A stretch of DNA of 64,000 bases from Moorena sp. SIOASIH (GTDB lineage: Bacteria > Cyanobacteriota > Cyanobacteriia > Cyanobacteriales > Coleofasciculaceae): contig NZ_JAAHIH010000006.1 in assembly GCF_010671925.1 (NCBI RefSeq), positions 682,001 through 746,000 of the forward strand, in the 5' to 3' direction. A program made the translations under genes and the position numbers. The notes beneath the pieces were generated by a model. The model made no database searches, had not been told where the DNA came from, and saw only the letters and a list, made by a program, of their open reading frames with translations. Positions 53,101-62,014 of this stretch are shown here, piece by piece; positions within the stretch are counted from its first letter, which is position 1, and every line of letters begins with the position of its first letter.

Positions 53101-53876
53101 CTCAGCACTTGGCTAATAATGTGACCAAAATCCGTGGGGGTCAGCACGATGCCGTCAATTTTATCCAGGGAACGCTGGGTTGCCGGGTCAAACTCCCGCA
53201 ACTGCTCTAACTCATCCCCGAACCATTCCAGCCGCACTGGCAATTCTAAGGCTACCGGGAAAACATCTACAATATCACCACGCCGACTCCACTGACCTTC
53301 TGTTTCTACTAGGGGAACCCGTTCATAACCCAGCTGTGCCAACTTTTCATCAAGGTTTTTACCATCCCAAGTCATGCCCTGCTTAAGGGTAAGGCAGTAG
53401 GGCTTAAAGGCATCGACAGGGGGCAAGTGGGGTTGGAGTGCTGCTTGAGTGGCCACAATCGCCATCCCATGACTTGAAGGTTGAACCAACGAAGGTTGTA
53501 AGTCAGAACTTTCAACTGGCAACCTGTCAACCTTCAACCTTTCGACCAAATCTGCCAATACTTGCATTTGTCCCCAGGTCATTTCCGACTCTGGGTCAAA
53601 GGGTTCATAGGGTGATGCTTCTGAGGTGGGGTATAAGTGAACTGTATTCCAACCCATGGCTTCGAGTTGGGTTGCCCAGCGACTTGCTTCTTCTAGGGTG
53701 CTACAGACTACGAATAGGAGGCGTTGGTCTGCCTTGGCCAGGGCTGATGCTACTAATCCCTTTGGCAAACGGGGAATACCATTCAGAAATAGAGACTGTT
53801 GGCGATTTAGTTTCGTGAGTAGTTCACTGGTGAGAGGGGAGTGCTCTAGTGTCCGAATGATCGAGGAAAGTGCCAT
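50154..53876 (-). CDS. mfd: Transcription-repair coupling factor Mfd
   Basis: Removes stalled RNA polymerase at DNA lesions and recruits UvrA. All modules are present: UvrB-like N-terminus (GIPRLPKGLVASAL, SRRGDIVDVFP), RNA polymerase interaction region (LRPGDYVVHKNHGIGQFLKLE), RecG-like motor with Walker A CGDVGFGKTEVAIRA and DEEQ box LLVIDEEQRFGV, RGRVGRAGIQAHAWLLYP, and the TRG motif region. 1240 residues is longer than usual: about 47 residues (about 365-411) are TNLQP/NNLQP repeats from an in-frame tandem repeat (52644-52785), and a second short insert (DRLPVESSDLQPSLVQ) is near residue 120. Confidence 0.96.
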   Translation of the reverse strand: MALSSIIRTLEHSPLTSELLTKLNRQQSLFLNGIPRLPKGLVASALAKADQRLLFVVCSTLEEASRWATQLEAMGWNTVHLYPTSEASPYEPFDPESEMTWGQMQVLADLVERLKVDRLPVESSDLQPSLVQPSSHGMAIVATQAALQPHLPPVDAFKPYCLTLKQGMTWDGKNLDEKLAQLGYERVPLVETEGQWSRRGDIVDVFPVALELPVRLEWFGDELEQLREFDPATQRSLDKIDGIVLTPTDFGHIISQVLRTSKAEVIQSYLSPQEHESFEEGQSLEGSRRFLGIAFDQPASLLDYLPENTLIVIDEPEQCAAHCDRWVEHAQEQLEELNHSLPCLHRYFDHALELKVNQFQVVREQPNNLQPTNLQPTNLQPNNLQPTNLQPNNLQPTNLQPTNLQPTNLQPPTPILYLSELVEETSQNAVNLASRSVPVTPHQFAKLAEVLREQSDRRFSIWLVSAQPSRSVALLQEHDCPAQFVPNPRDYPAIEKLNLQRTAVAVKYSGLAELEGFILPTYRIVVVTDREFFGQHTLATPSYIRKRRRAASQQVDPNKLRPGDYVVHKNHGIGQFLKLEKLSINNETREYLVIKYADGLLRVAADQLGVLSRFRHTGTGLPQLHKMSSKTWEKTKNRVRKSIKKVAVDLLKLYAQRAQQSGYCFPPDSPWQQELEDSFPYQPTPDQLKAIQDVKRDLESDRPMDRLVCGDVGFGKTEVAIRAIFKAVTSDKQVAFLAPTTILTQQHYHTIKERFSPYPINVGLLNRFRTPQEKRDILQRLKTGELDVVVGTHQLLGKSVTFRELGLLVIDEEQRFGVNQKEKIKSFKTQVDVLTLSATPIPRTLYMSLSGVREMSLITTPPPLRRPIKTHLSPYQPEAVRTAIRMELDRGGQVFYVVPRVEGIEEVAAELREMILEARIAIAHGQLDPAELESIMLTFSNGEADILVCTTIIESGLDIPRVNTIVIEDAHKFGLAQLYQLRGRVGRAGIQAHAWLLYPNQKVLSEAAKKRLRAIQEFTQLGSGYLLATRDMEIRGVGNLLGVEQSGQMEAIGFDLYMEMLQEAIKEIQGQEIPQVDDTQIDLQITAFIPADYIPDLDQKISAYRAVAAAGSQKELAQIAAAWSDRYGPIPSVAEQLLRVMELKQLGKSLGFARIRPEGKQHIVLETPMEEPAWKLLQENLPQHLRSRFVYSPGKVTVRGLGLVKTNKQLENLIDWLGKMQGALPEPTVVGLPQSPIPNS
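52644..52785. repeat. In-frame 15-nt tandem repeat inside mfd
   Basis: Units TTGAAGGTTAGTAGG or TTGAAGGTTATTAGG repeat about nine times. In the mfd frame each gives five residues (NLQPT or NLQPN). A 20-bp perfect palindrome (AGGTTGTTCGCGAACAACCT, 52789-52808) directly abuts it. Confidence 0.92.
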
Positions 53877-54357
53877 TAGTTCATTGGGTACTTGACAATA
53901 GGGCTTCCAGGATAGCTGTTTCTCTCATTTTACTAGGAATAGTACTGCCTGGGGAAAATTGACTGTTGTTGAATAGGTTAACTTATCTCACCACTGGCAT
54001 TACCACTGCATGCAGGAGTGTTTCCAAGTCCGTCGGTCTACATTAATTTATTAGGACTTACGCAAATTCCTCAATTTAACGCTACCTGTAGGGTGGGCAA
54101 AACCTTGCCCACCCTACCTACCCATGGAGTCTGTGCGTAAGTCCTGTTTATCTTGAATAAGGCGAAATCCTTTTTAGGTAAAGGATTCGGCTATAACAGT
54201 TTCAGGGGTGACGACTTGATTGTTGACTAATCTTTAGAAGATTTAATCCTCCTAGGTTAGATTAAACAGATATTACCGATCAAAATTTCAATTAATTTCT
54301 AGCCAAGATAACAAAGAGCTATCGATAAGAAATACATTACTGACTCAAGCAGCAATA
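53877..54357. other. Spacer between mfd and the GGDEF regulator
   Basis: A small element with ends AGGACTTACGCA and TGCGTAAGTCCT spans 54053-54145 and carries TGTAGGGTGGGCAAAACC and TTGCCCACCCTACC inside. The rest is AT-rich and likely holds both promoters. No gene. Confidence 0.65.
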
Positions 54358-55314
54358 ATGGATAATACTGACTTGACTAACTTTAATAATAAAACTCCTC
54401 AGGTTCTCGTGGTTGATGATGAGAAGATCCTACGCTTGGTGCTACGTCGTAGCTTGACAAAGGAAGGATATAAAGTCATTGAAGCTAGCAACGGTGAGCA
54501 ATGTCTGAATATCTGTGAGCAGAAATTGCCAGACATTGTGCTTTTAGATGCCAGAATGCCCATACTTGATGGGTTTACCTGCTGTGCTAAATTGAAGGAT
54601 AACTTTGGTTCCGAATGTCCTCCTATACTAATGATTACAGCACTCCATGATGAGCAATCTGTAGAACGAGCGTTTGAAGCCGGTGCGACGGATTATATAA
54701 CTAAGCCAATTCACTGGCCAGTTTTGCGAAGAAGAGTACGTCGTTTGATTGAATCAAGTTGGACAATGATACAGTTAAAAATCGCCAATAAAGAGTTGGA
54801 ACGCCTCGCTACTATCGATGGCTTAACCCAACTTGCCAACCGCCGAGCCTTTGACAAATATTTTAACAACGAATGGTATCGACTGGCACGGGAAGAAAAA
54901 CCATTGTCTTTAGTATTGTGTGACATTGATTTTTTTAAGCTTTACAATGACACTTATGGACACCAATCAGGAGATGACTGTCTTAAACAAGTTGCTCAAA
55001 TCCTTGGTGAAGCAGCAAAGCGTCCAGCCGATCTGGTGGCTCGCTATGGGGGTGAGGAATTTGTGGTAATGTTGCCGAGTACTGATATACAAGGCGCTAT
55101 TCAGGTAGCAGAGACAATTGAAACTAAACTCTACAAAAAGGCGATCCCTCATTCTGGTTCTCTGGTGAGTGACATTGTTACCGTCAGCCTGGGGGGTGCC
55201 AGTACGATTCCCTCAGTAAAATCCTCCCCAGATAATTTATTTTCCGAGGCTGACAAAGCACTATATCAGGCAAAACTTGCCGGTAGAAATCGCATAGTTC
55301 ATGTTAGTTACTAA
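54358..55314 (+). CDS. Response regulator with GGDEF diguanylate cyclase output
   Basis: Receiver domain (15-130) with the acidic pair Asp20-Asp21, phospho-acceptor Asp64 in VLLDARMP and Lys116 in ITKPIHWP, then a GGDEF domain from about 152. The active site is GGEEF (231-235), catalytically competent in the family. The inhibitory I-site RPAD (222-225) sits five residues before it, so product feedback is expected. It should make cyclic di-GMP when phosphorylated. At 318 residues it has the WspR/PleD-like layout with one receiver. No histidine kinase is adjacent. Its stop is 8 bases from the convergent menD stop. Confidence 0.95.
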   Translation: MDNTDLTNFNNKTPQVLVVDDEKILRLVLRRSLTKEGYKVIEASNGEQCLNICEQKLPDIVLLDARMPILDGFTCCAKLKDNFGSECPPILMITALHDEQSVERAFEAGATDYITKPIHWPVLRRRVRRLIESSWTMIQLKIANKELERLATIDGLTQLANRRAFDKYFNNEWYRLAREEKPLSLVLCDIDFFKLYNDTYGHQSGDDCLKQVAQILGEAAKRPADLVARYGGEEFVVMLPSTDIQGAIQVAETIETKLYKKAIPHSGSLVSDIVTVSLGGASTIPSVKSSPDNLFSEADKALYQAKLAGRNRIVHVSY

Positions 55315-55322
55315 GGAAAAAA

Positions 55323-57371
55323 TCAGTAGTTATTATACTTAAAATAGTCTTGACGCCAACTAGCATCTTTTCTACGGTCAGTGGGCAATTCTAACACTCT
55401 AATGCCTTGACTAGGAAGTGGGTTTAAACCTTGCTTGAGCTGCTGCCATGATTGAATCAGCTGGTGCTCTACTCCATAAGTCAGACACAACTGTGAAAAA
55501 TTGACATCTTGGGGTGTGGCAAAGAATTCTTCAAAGGGTGGGTCAAATTTGGCAATGGGCAACATCTCGAAAATGCCACCACCATTGTTATTAATTAAGA
55601 TAATGGTTAAATGACCAACAAACTTGTTTTTAATTAGGAAACCATTGGTGTCATGCAAAAATGCTAAGTCACCCGTTAGCATCACACTACTTTGATTACG
55701 ATGAGCAATACCTAAAGCTGTTGATAAGGTACCATCAATCCCATTAGCGCCCCGATTAAACCAAGGTAGAATCCTCCTGTTACCAGGTTTCCAAAAGAAC
55801 TCCACATCTCTGACTGGCATGCTGTTAGCAATAAATAGAGGTGTTTCCGGTGGTAGACATTGGGACAGTAACCAAGCCGCTTTGCCTTCAAACAACTGAC
55901 TAATTTTAGTCATTGTTTGGTCAACCTTTGCCCTGACCTTCGCTTCAGCCTCACACCACTTTTGTAGGTAAGGTTGGGTTGCAGGTTGCAGGTTGGTATT
56001 GGTTGTAGGTTGCAGGTTATCAGGTTGCAGGTTATCAGGTTGCAGGTTATCAGGTTGCAGGTTATCAGGTTGCAGGTTGGTATTGGTTGTAGGTTGCAGG
56101 TTATCAGGTTGCAGGTTGGTATTGGTTGCAGGTTGCAGGTTATCAGCTTGCAGGTTAGAAGCGTCAACCTTCAACCTTTCAACCTTCAACCTTTCAACCT
56201 TCAACAGTGGTGAACCGTCAACCTTCAACCTGTCAACCTTCAACCTGTCAACCTTCAACTCCTTTACCCATATCCCCAGTTGTTCTACACTCATCCGCAG
56301 ATGAGTTGTTTTGCCATGGAGTGGGTCGAGGTTGTGATGGCTAGGGTCAATCACCCAACGTCGCGGTTGACATTTATCCAACCAAGCACGCAGTTCTTTG
56401 CTAATCGGTAGTTCACCGATGTGAATAACCATTGTGGGTTTTAGCTGTTGCGCTAATCGTGGATTACGCAGGATCAAGTCATAGGTAGAAATTAGATTGG
56501 GGTTGAGGTCGCAATAGTTTCTTACCGGTGAGAGCCCTTCTGCTAGTACGGGCCATCTTAAGGTTTTGGACAAGGATGCGATCGCATTACAATAGTCTTT
56601 GGGATTTTGGGGTTGAGCTGGACCAGCGATAATTATTCCTTGCTCGGATTCTTGCCACTGCTGTATGACTTTAGCGATTGCAGGTTGCAGATTGTAAGTT
56701 GTAGGTTGCAGGTTGTCAGTTACAGTTTGCTCCTGACAGTGAGCGAAGAATTCTTCTGGTTGTAATTGGGATTTTAATGGGTTAGTGGTTGTGTCGGGAA
56801 TAGGTGGGAGGGGGTCACGGAAGGGTAGATTTAGGTGTACTGGACCAGGGGTAGGAAAATGTGTTAGCGGATTACTTCCAAAGGAGGCTCGCTCCCAAGC
56901 ATGAACTACGGTTTGCCGTAGATAACGGAGCATACTGATATCAGCTTTAGGGACCGCTAGGTTACTTTGCCAGTTGGGATAGTTGCCGTATAATTTGATT
57001 TGGTCAATGGTTTGTCCAGAATGACAATCTTGGAGTTCTGGGGGACGGTCAGCAGTCAATACCAATAGTGGTACTCGGCTTTCTCTGGCTTCAATCACAG
57101 CGGGATAGAAATTAGCCCCAGCTGTGCCAGAGGTACAAACTAGCACAACTGGTTTGCCCGATTGTCGAGCAATGCCTAAGGCGAAAAAGCTGGCTGAACG
57201 TTCATCTAGAACTGGAATCGCCTCGATCTGTGGGTGTTGAGCAAACGCAACAGTTAGAGGGGTTGAGCGTGACCCTGGACAGATGATTGCTGTGGTCAAT
57301 CCCAAGCGCTGTAGGGTTTCTACCAGGATGGAAGCCCAGAGGCTATTGGTGTTGCGAAAATCAATAGGCAT
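55323..57371 (-). CDS. menD: SEPHCHC synthase MenD, with repeat insertions
   Basis: Thiamine diphosphate enzyme that joins isochorismate and 2-oxoglutarate for phylloquinone. N-terminus: TNSLWASILVETLQRLGL, ICPGSRSTPLTVAFA and DERSASFFALGIARQSGKP, with the TPP-activating Glu region; TPP-binding block near GDLAFLHDTNGF and NNNGGGIFEMLP. 682 residues is about 100 more than usual. The excess is NLQPD, NLQPTTNT and LKVDR repeats (about 371-465) plus a short DNLQPTTYNLQPA (about 217-232), both at the linker between the first and second domains. The fold is probably intact. First of the minus-strand men genes downstream of menH. Confidence 0.95.
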   Translation of the reverse strand: MPIDFRNTNSLWASILVETLQRLGLTTAIICPGSRSTPLTVAFAQHPQIEAIPVLDERSASFFALGIARQSGKPVVLVCTSGTAGANFYPAVIEARESRVPLLVLTADRPPELQDCHSGQTIDQIKLYGNYPNWQSNLAVPKADISMLRYLRQTVVHAWERASFGSNPLTHFPTPGPVHLNLPFRDPLPPIPDTTTNPLKSQLQPEEFFAHCQEQTVTDNLQPTTYNLQPAIAKVIQQWQESEQGIIIAGPAQPQNPKDYCNAIASLSKTLRWPVLAEGLSPVRNYCDLNPNLISTYDLILRNPRLAQQLKPTMVIHIGELPISKELRAWLDKCQPRRWVIDPSHHNLDPLHGKTTHLRMSVEQLGIWVKELKVDRLKVDRLKVDGSPLLKVERLKVERLKVDASNLQADNLQPATNTNLQPDNLQPTTNTNLQPDNLQPDNLQPDNLQPDNLQPTTNTNLQPATQPYLQKWCEAEAKVRAKVDQTMTKISQLFEGKAAWLLSQCLPPETPLFIANSMPVRDVEFFWKPGNRRILPWFNRGANGIDGTLSTALGIAHRNQSSVMLTGDLAFLHDTNGFLIKNKFVGHLTIILINNNGGGIFEMLPIAKFDPPFEEFFATPQDVNFSQLCLTYGVEHQLIQSWQQLKQGLNPLPSQGIRVLELPTDRRKDASWRQDYFKYNNY
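55977..56260. repeat. In-frame 15-nt tandem repeats inside menD
   Basis: Units GTTGCAGGTTATCAG, GTTGTAGGTTGCAGG and TCAACCTTCAACCTT types follow in blocks. All variants keep a multiple of three and encode NLQPD, NTNLQP or RLKVD. A second, smaller copy at about 56676-56721 sits elsewhere in the same gene. Confidence 0.92.
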
Positions 57372-57711
57372 TATATTATAGCATTTTTATTTGAATTGTG
57401 AACATACTCCCTTAAGGAAAGGCAAGAGGCAAGAGGCAAGAGGAACCCACCCCTAACCCCTCCCAGGAGGGGAAGGCAAGAGGCAAGAGGCAAGAGTTAA
57501 TCGAGTATATAAGGATTTTGGATAAATTCAAGAATAATTTCCTGACAAATGCTATAGGTTAATCAACATTTAATTTTAAGATTATAAATATTGATTTGAT
57601 TTTGTTTACGGTTGACGGTTGACTACCCTAATCTCTAATCCCTACTCCCTGTTCCCTGTTCCCTGTTCCCTGTTCCCTGTTCCCTGTTCCCTTTGCTATA
57701 ATTCCTAATTC
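57372..57711. repeat. Spacer between menD and menH with heptamers
   Basis: AGGCAAG heptamers (about 57420-57445 and 57476-57500), a CCCCTCCC stretch, AT-rich sequence, then TTCCCTG heptamers (about 57648-57692). No gene. Confidence 0.75.
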
Positions 57712-58497
57712 CTACAAAAATTGTCTGACATTTTTAACAAATTCATTGACATTCTCAAAATGGATGTTATGTCCACAATCAGCAATAACGTTTAAATGAG
57801 CTTCTGTACAAAGTGTTACTATTTCTGAGTTAATCGATTTAAATTTATGATCATAGTCTCCGACTAGCAAAAGCAAAGGTACTTGATTATGTTGGAGTGA
57901 TTCCCACAGAGATGGTTGGCATCCTGTACTCATATGACGCAGAGATTTAGCTAATTCCAGAGGATTATTTTGTTGTCGAATCTTGATAATTTGTTCAAAG
58001 TTAGGGTGCTGCTTGAGGGAGCTGAACAGAGGCTGATTGTACCAATTTGATAAGAAGGTCAATAAATCTCCAGTTTCCAATTTTTCGGCAATTTGCCAAT
58101 CTCGTTGACGGCGCTTTAATTGTTCTGCTTGAGTCTTTAGCCCTGGAGATGCTGATTCGAGTACTACTTTACTAAAACATTGGGGGAAATGAATGGTCAT
58201 GTAGAGAGCTAATCGACCTCCCATAGAATAGCCAACTAAAAAGCATGGTTCAAAATTTAACTGCTCTAGTAAGTCCTTTAAGGCGTGAGCAGTGTTTGGC
58301 ATGGTGTAGCACTCATCCCCACCTAAAACTTTGGTGTTACCATGACCAGGTAAATCAACAGCTAGACAACAAAATTCCTCACAGAGTAATGATATTGCTT
58401 CATGAAATTCTTGGCTGCTACCCATGAATCCATGGCAAAAAAGAATCCGTGGTTTATCTCGGTTTCCTCTTAACTCATAGTGAAAATTATATAGCAT
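57712..58497 (-). CDS. menH: SHCHC synthase MenH (alpha/beta hydrolase)
   Basis: Eliminates pyruvate from SEPHCHC to give SHCHC. Alpha/beta-hydrolase with HGFMGSSQEF (oxyanion region), nucleophile Ser91 in VGYSMGGRLAL, the Asp in GDYDHKF and the His in CGHNIHFE. 261 residues fits. The Arg-rich stretch LKRRQRDWQIAEKL matches MenH more than other hydrolases. Sits upstream of menD and downstream of menF on one strand, which fixes the function. A family-1 MITE begins 44 bases before its start. Confidence 0.92.
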   Translation of the reverse strand: MLYNFHYELRGNRDKPRILFCHGFMGSSQEFHEAISLLCEEFCCLAVDLPGHGNTKVLGGDECYTMPNTAHALKDLLEQLNFEPCFLVGYSMGGRLALYMTIHFPQCFSKVVLESASPGLKTQAEQLKRRQRDWQIAEKLETGDLLTFLSNWYNQPLFSSLKQHPNFEQIIKIRQQNNPLELAKSLRHMSTGCQPSLWESLQHNQVPLLLLVGDYDHKFKSINSEIVTLCTEAHLNVIADCGHNIHFENVNEFVKNVRQFL

Positions 58498-58540
58498 TTA
58501 TCAACTATAATTATTACAATTCATGATATCGAAATTATTT

Positions 58541-58781
58541 TATAGCGTTTCTCGCAGTTATGAGGTACACTATCATTTGACACTGATTCCCTGTCTTGAT
58601 GCAGTCGCTCATGGGGGAAACCACGGCAGTTGCTCATGGGGGGAACCCCCAAGACCGCACTGCCTCCCCAAGACCGCGCTGCATCGCTTAAAACCCTCTT
58701 TACTATTGCCAATAGCCATGCATGCCTTTTGCCTTAAAGGGATAAGCAATGTCGCTCACTCGTCCTGAGAACTGCTATAAC
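58541..58781. mobile_element. MITE family 1, copy e, with a nested repeat
   Basis: Ends TATAGCGTTTCTCGC and, read inward, TATAGCAGTTCTCAGG; TTATGAGGTACA next inside the left end matches the other copies. Inside is a GATGCAGTCGCTCATGGGGG family repeat (58592-58687). It separates menH from menF. Confidence 0.65.
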
Positions 58782-58816
58782 TGATTATCCAACAGTAACG
58801 ACCAATGAACACAGGG

Positions 58817-60265
58817 TTAAACTAAGGCTTTAAGAAGCACCATGAGCTTCAGGTTAATTTCCGCCAGCTCTTTATTGGGATCAGAGCCAGCAACAATTCC
58901 AGCACCAGCGTAGAGCCGAGCGTGATTACCTGCTATCAAAGCAGACCGAATCCCAACGATAAATTCACTATTGCCTTGATAATCTATCCATCCGAGGGGA
59001 GCAGCATACAGAGAACGGTCAAAGGTTTCGTAGTGTCGGATTTGCTCACAAGCAATTTTGGTAGGAACACCAGCCACTGCTGGAGTAGGATGCAGTTTCG
59101 CTATAATATCTAGGGGATTGACATCAGCTGGTAATGCTGCTTTAATCGGAGTCCATAAATGCTGGATATTCGACAGTTTCAGCAGTTGGGGAGATGGCGA
59201 AAAATCCAGTTCCAAACCCAGTTGACAAAGACGTTGGATAATAAATTCACTCACTGCGTTATGTTCACGTCTCTCTTTTCCACTACTAAGTAATTGGTTC
59301 GCCAAATCCGCATCTTCAGCTGGGGTTTGACCTCGTGGAGCAGACCCTGCTAAAGCATCCGTCTCTAACTGATGGTCGTAAATACTAATCAGACGTTCAG
59401 GACTAGCGCCAATAAAGTTTTTGCCTTTGCCGTTACTGATGGAAAAAATATAGCAATCTGGATAGTTATGGCGCAAATTGTCCAGAGACTTCACCAGATT
59501 AAAGGGTATTGGTGAGACGACATCCACGGCTTGGGAAAGGACAATTTTGCTAAATTGATTGGCTTGGATAGATTTTAAGGCTGATGAAACCGATAATTTG
59601 AAGTCTTTGGCTTTTTTTGAATCTTGCTTGAGAAATTGATGATGGTTAGCCTTACCAGTAAAACAGTAGAGCAGACGACCAGAAGAGGTGATTAGATTGA
59701 ACTGCCGACCTACGCTTTCGACCAGCCAATCCAGATTAACTTGAGAGTTGATTTCAAGATTAGCCACTACTACACATCGGCTTTGACAAAGTGAAATTTG
59801 CCAACGAGGTAGAAAAATAGTGGCAGATGGGAAAGGGTGGTTACTATTAAGCTGATCACCAAAAAACGTAAAGCTACAGAATAAATGAGGTCCAGCCAAT
59901 CGCTGATCTATTTCACCACTAATCATGGTGTTAGCTAGACATGAGTCGATAAATTGTTGGGCTTTATAGAAGCGTTGCTCACCAGCTAACTTAAGGTCAA
60001 CAGCCGCATCAATAGCAACAATTGATTCTTTATTACTTCTATTTTCAAAATAGAAGTGTAGGGGCTCGGGCGTGGCGGCAAAAGGGGCGGCTCTATCCCG
60101 AATTGCCTGAAAAACAGCCAGTGGGTCGAGGGGGGGAATTTCTTGAGAAATACTGGCAATTTTGGCAATACCTTGTTTTTGAGATTTTTTCTGGCAGGCT
60201 AAGAGAAACTGATGTAACTCTTTAGGCTCATGAAACAGCTTAGCAGGGCAGGGAATGACTGACAT
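58817..60265 (-). CDS. menF: Isochorismate synthase MenF
   Basis: Converts chorismate to isochorismate, the first committed step to phylloquinone. Chorismate-binding domain strings: FSKIVLSQAVDV, NFIGASPERLI, ETDALAGSAPRGQTP, KERREHNAVSEFII, LHPTPAVAGVPT and YAGAGIVAGSDPNKELAEI. I choose ATG 60265 (MSVIPCPAKLFHEPKELHQF), a start common to relatives, giving 482 residues. The longer frame to 60346 adds residues encoded by a GGCCTTTGGGCCACGCTACG repeat and is not credible. Upstream neighbour is a methyltransferase gene on the same strand. Confidence 0.94.
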   Translation of the reverse strand: MSVIPCPAKLFHEPKELHQFLLACQKKSQKQGIAKIASISQEIPPLDPLAVFQAIRDRAAPFAATPEPLHFYFENRSNKESIVAIDAAVDLKLAGEQRFYKAQQFIDSCLANTMISGEIDQRLAGPHLFCSFTFFGDQLNSNHPFPSATIFLPRWQISLCQSRCVVVANLEINSQVNLDWLVESVGRQFNLITSSGRLLYCFTGKANHHQFLKQDSKKAKDFKLSVSSALKSIQANQFSKIVLSQAVDVVSPIPFNLVKSLDNLRHNYPDCYIFSISNGKGKNFIGASPERLISIYDHQLETDALAGSAPRGQTPAEDADLANQLLSSGKERREHNAVSEFIIQRLCQLGLELDFSPSPQLLKLSNIQHLWTPIKAALPADVNPLDIIAKLHPTPAVAGVPTKIACEQIRHYETFDRSLYAAPLGWIDYQGNSEFIVGIRSALIAGNHARLYAGAGIVAGSDPNKELAEINLKLMVLLKALV

Positions 60266-60826
60266 ATATAGGGTTTCTTGAATTACAGGAGTGTTTACCT
60301 CAATGAACGACAACACAAACGCGATTGGCCTTGGCCTTTGGGCCACGCTACGCGAATGGCCACGCTGCGCGAACGCTCTTTACTACATATTTCTTAATTT
60401 GTATTTACATAACTTATTTAATTCACATTTAATTCACAGCATTTATAGTTACTAATGATCAATTATAAGCATGTTTGGCAATTAAGAAAAGCAGGGTAAG
60501 GGCAAAAATCAATAAATAGGCGGTTTTATCGCAACTATTGAAAAAAATTGCCATAATCTGGATGATCAAGGCTTACTATGGTCATAATCCTTGCTCTATT
60601 CTTGATGCAGTCGCTCATGGGGGGAACCCCCTTTGGCGGCGCTGCATCGCTATCACATTTTGGTTTAATTTTTCTTGCGCTTACCCTAGAATTCTATAAT
60701 TGCTCACCATCAAGAAATGATGAGCCCTAGTTTTGGTAGTAAAAATTTTGGTTTGGATGACAAATCATTTATTTGCTCACTAGTCAAGACGGAAATCAAG
60801 GGGATATTAGTATAGACAATCCCTGA
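60266..60826. other. Spacer before menF
   Basis: A doubled TGGCCACGCTACGCGAA repeat (about 60330-60378), AT-rich sequence likely to contain the menF promoter, and a GATGCAGTCGCTCATGGGGG family repeat (60605-60652). No gene. Confidence 0.65.
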
Positions 60827-62014
60827 TTAATTTTTCCAACCTACTACAAATAAAAAGCTGCCCTTTTGGGTAGACACCACTTCAGTTTTGATGAAGCCTA
60901 CTTCTCTTAAGAGGTTAACAATTTTATCGGTAGAGTAAAGAGAGGGAGCTTTAACTCCGCCAATCAATAAATCCATTATTTCTAATTCTGGCAAAAATGA
61001 TGGTGAAGGAACCAAACTGTCAGTGCTAGGTTCTAGGATAATCACCATACCCTTTGGTCTTAAAACCTGAAAAGATTTTTTGATAAACTGGCTACCATAA
61101 TCGCTGTACGACAATTTTCTAAATAAGAAGACAAGATCATATTCTTCTTTAGCACCCCACTGGTCAGACAAAGCGTTTCCTTCGGCAGATATAATAATCT
61201 CTTCCGGAGATTTAGGTAAAGGATACTTGCTTAAAAGTCGATCTAAAAAATCAATTTGATTTTCCAAGCCTGCCAGCACAAAGTCTACATCAGTTTTGCG
61301 TTCCAGTAGCTTGCCTATAAAGGTAATACCCACTTCGCCAGTAATAATTCTCTTAACCTGATCAAGAGGAATTTTAGTGAACAATTCTCGGGAGGGTTCT
61401 TTCAGATATTCGTTAGCAAATGCATAGTACTCATAAAGGGTTTCATCATTACCATTAAACAAATCCATCTGCTGATTTGAGCTGCCGGTTTGGATAGTTA
61501 AGTTTAATGATAACCAGGATGACCATGTCTGAGAGACTAGATTGTAATAATCTCCCAAATAACTTGGACTTTCTCTAACTAAGTAATTCTTAGTCATTTG
61601 GGTATTAACATAGCCAAAACCTTGATTATGATTAGTTTGGCTAATTTTGAGATAACCAAGACTCTCCAAAACCCTCAGCAATCGCTCAGTTGAGATCAAA
61701 TTAAGATTCAAATCCCTGGCTACTAAATTAGCAGAAACTCCGGGATGCTTATGCAGATAATCAAAAACACCAAGTTTCACAGCTGACATAATAATTGCAG
61801 TGCGTTGGAAACTGGTGGCATCTGCCAGCATTTCTGCTCTTTCTAAGAGTCTGATTCGATTACCAATAACCTTGCTTAAGGTATTGATAGTTTCTGGAAA
61901 ATACTTTTTGATCACCAAGGCTAAGCCTACCAATTTAGATGGCAGTCCAAATCTTTGCTGTTTCGACTTGATATCTAGAGTATCCCTTTCTAGCACTTTT
62001 ACATTACTGGTCAT
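60827..62014 (-). CDS. O-methyltransferase-like protein with degenerate SAM motif
   Basis: Resembles plant/actinobacterial small-molecule O-methyltransferases (acetylserotonin type) in layout: N-terminal dimerisation winged helix (RTAIIMSAVKLGVFDYLHKH, SANLVARDLN, TERLLRVLESLGYL), then a Rossmann half with VLRPKGMVIILEPSTDS and LREVGFIKTEVVS. The usual glycine-rich motif I (DxGGGxG) is missing; the matching place reads TGEVGITFIGKLLERKTDV. That makes activity uncertain. 395 residues. Not a known men gene. The first 60 residues (VKVLERDTLDIKSKQQRF) have no counterpart I recall. Confidence 0.75.
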   Translation of the reverse strand: MTSNVKVLERDTLDIKSKQQRFGLPSKLVGLALVIKKYFPETINTLSKVIGNRIRLLERAEMLADATSFQRTAIIMSAVKLGVFDYLHKHPGVSANLVARDLNLNLISTERLLRVLESLGYLKISQTNHNQGFGYVNTQMTKNYLVRESPSYLGDYYNLVSQTWSSWLSLNLTIQTGSSNQQMDLFNGNDETLYEYYAFANEYLKEPSRELFTKIPLDQVKRIITGEVGITFIGKLLERKTDVDFVLAGLENQIDFLDRLLSKYPLPKSPEEIIISAEGNALSDQWGAKEEYDLVFLFRKLSYSDYGSQFIKKSFQVLRPKGMVIILEPSTDSLVPSPSFLPELEIMDLLIGGVKAPSLYSTDKIVNLLREVGFIKTEVVSTQKGSFLFVVGWKN

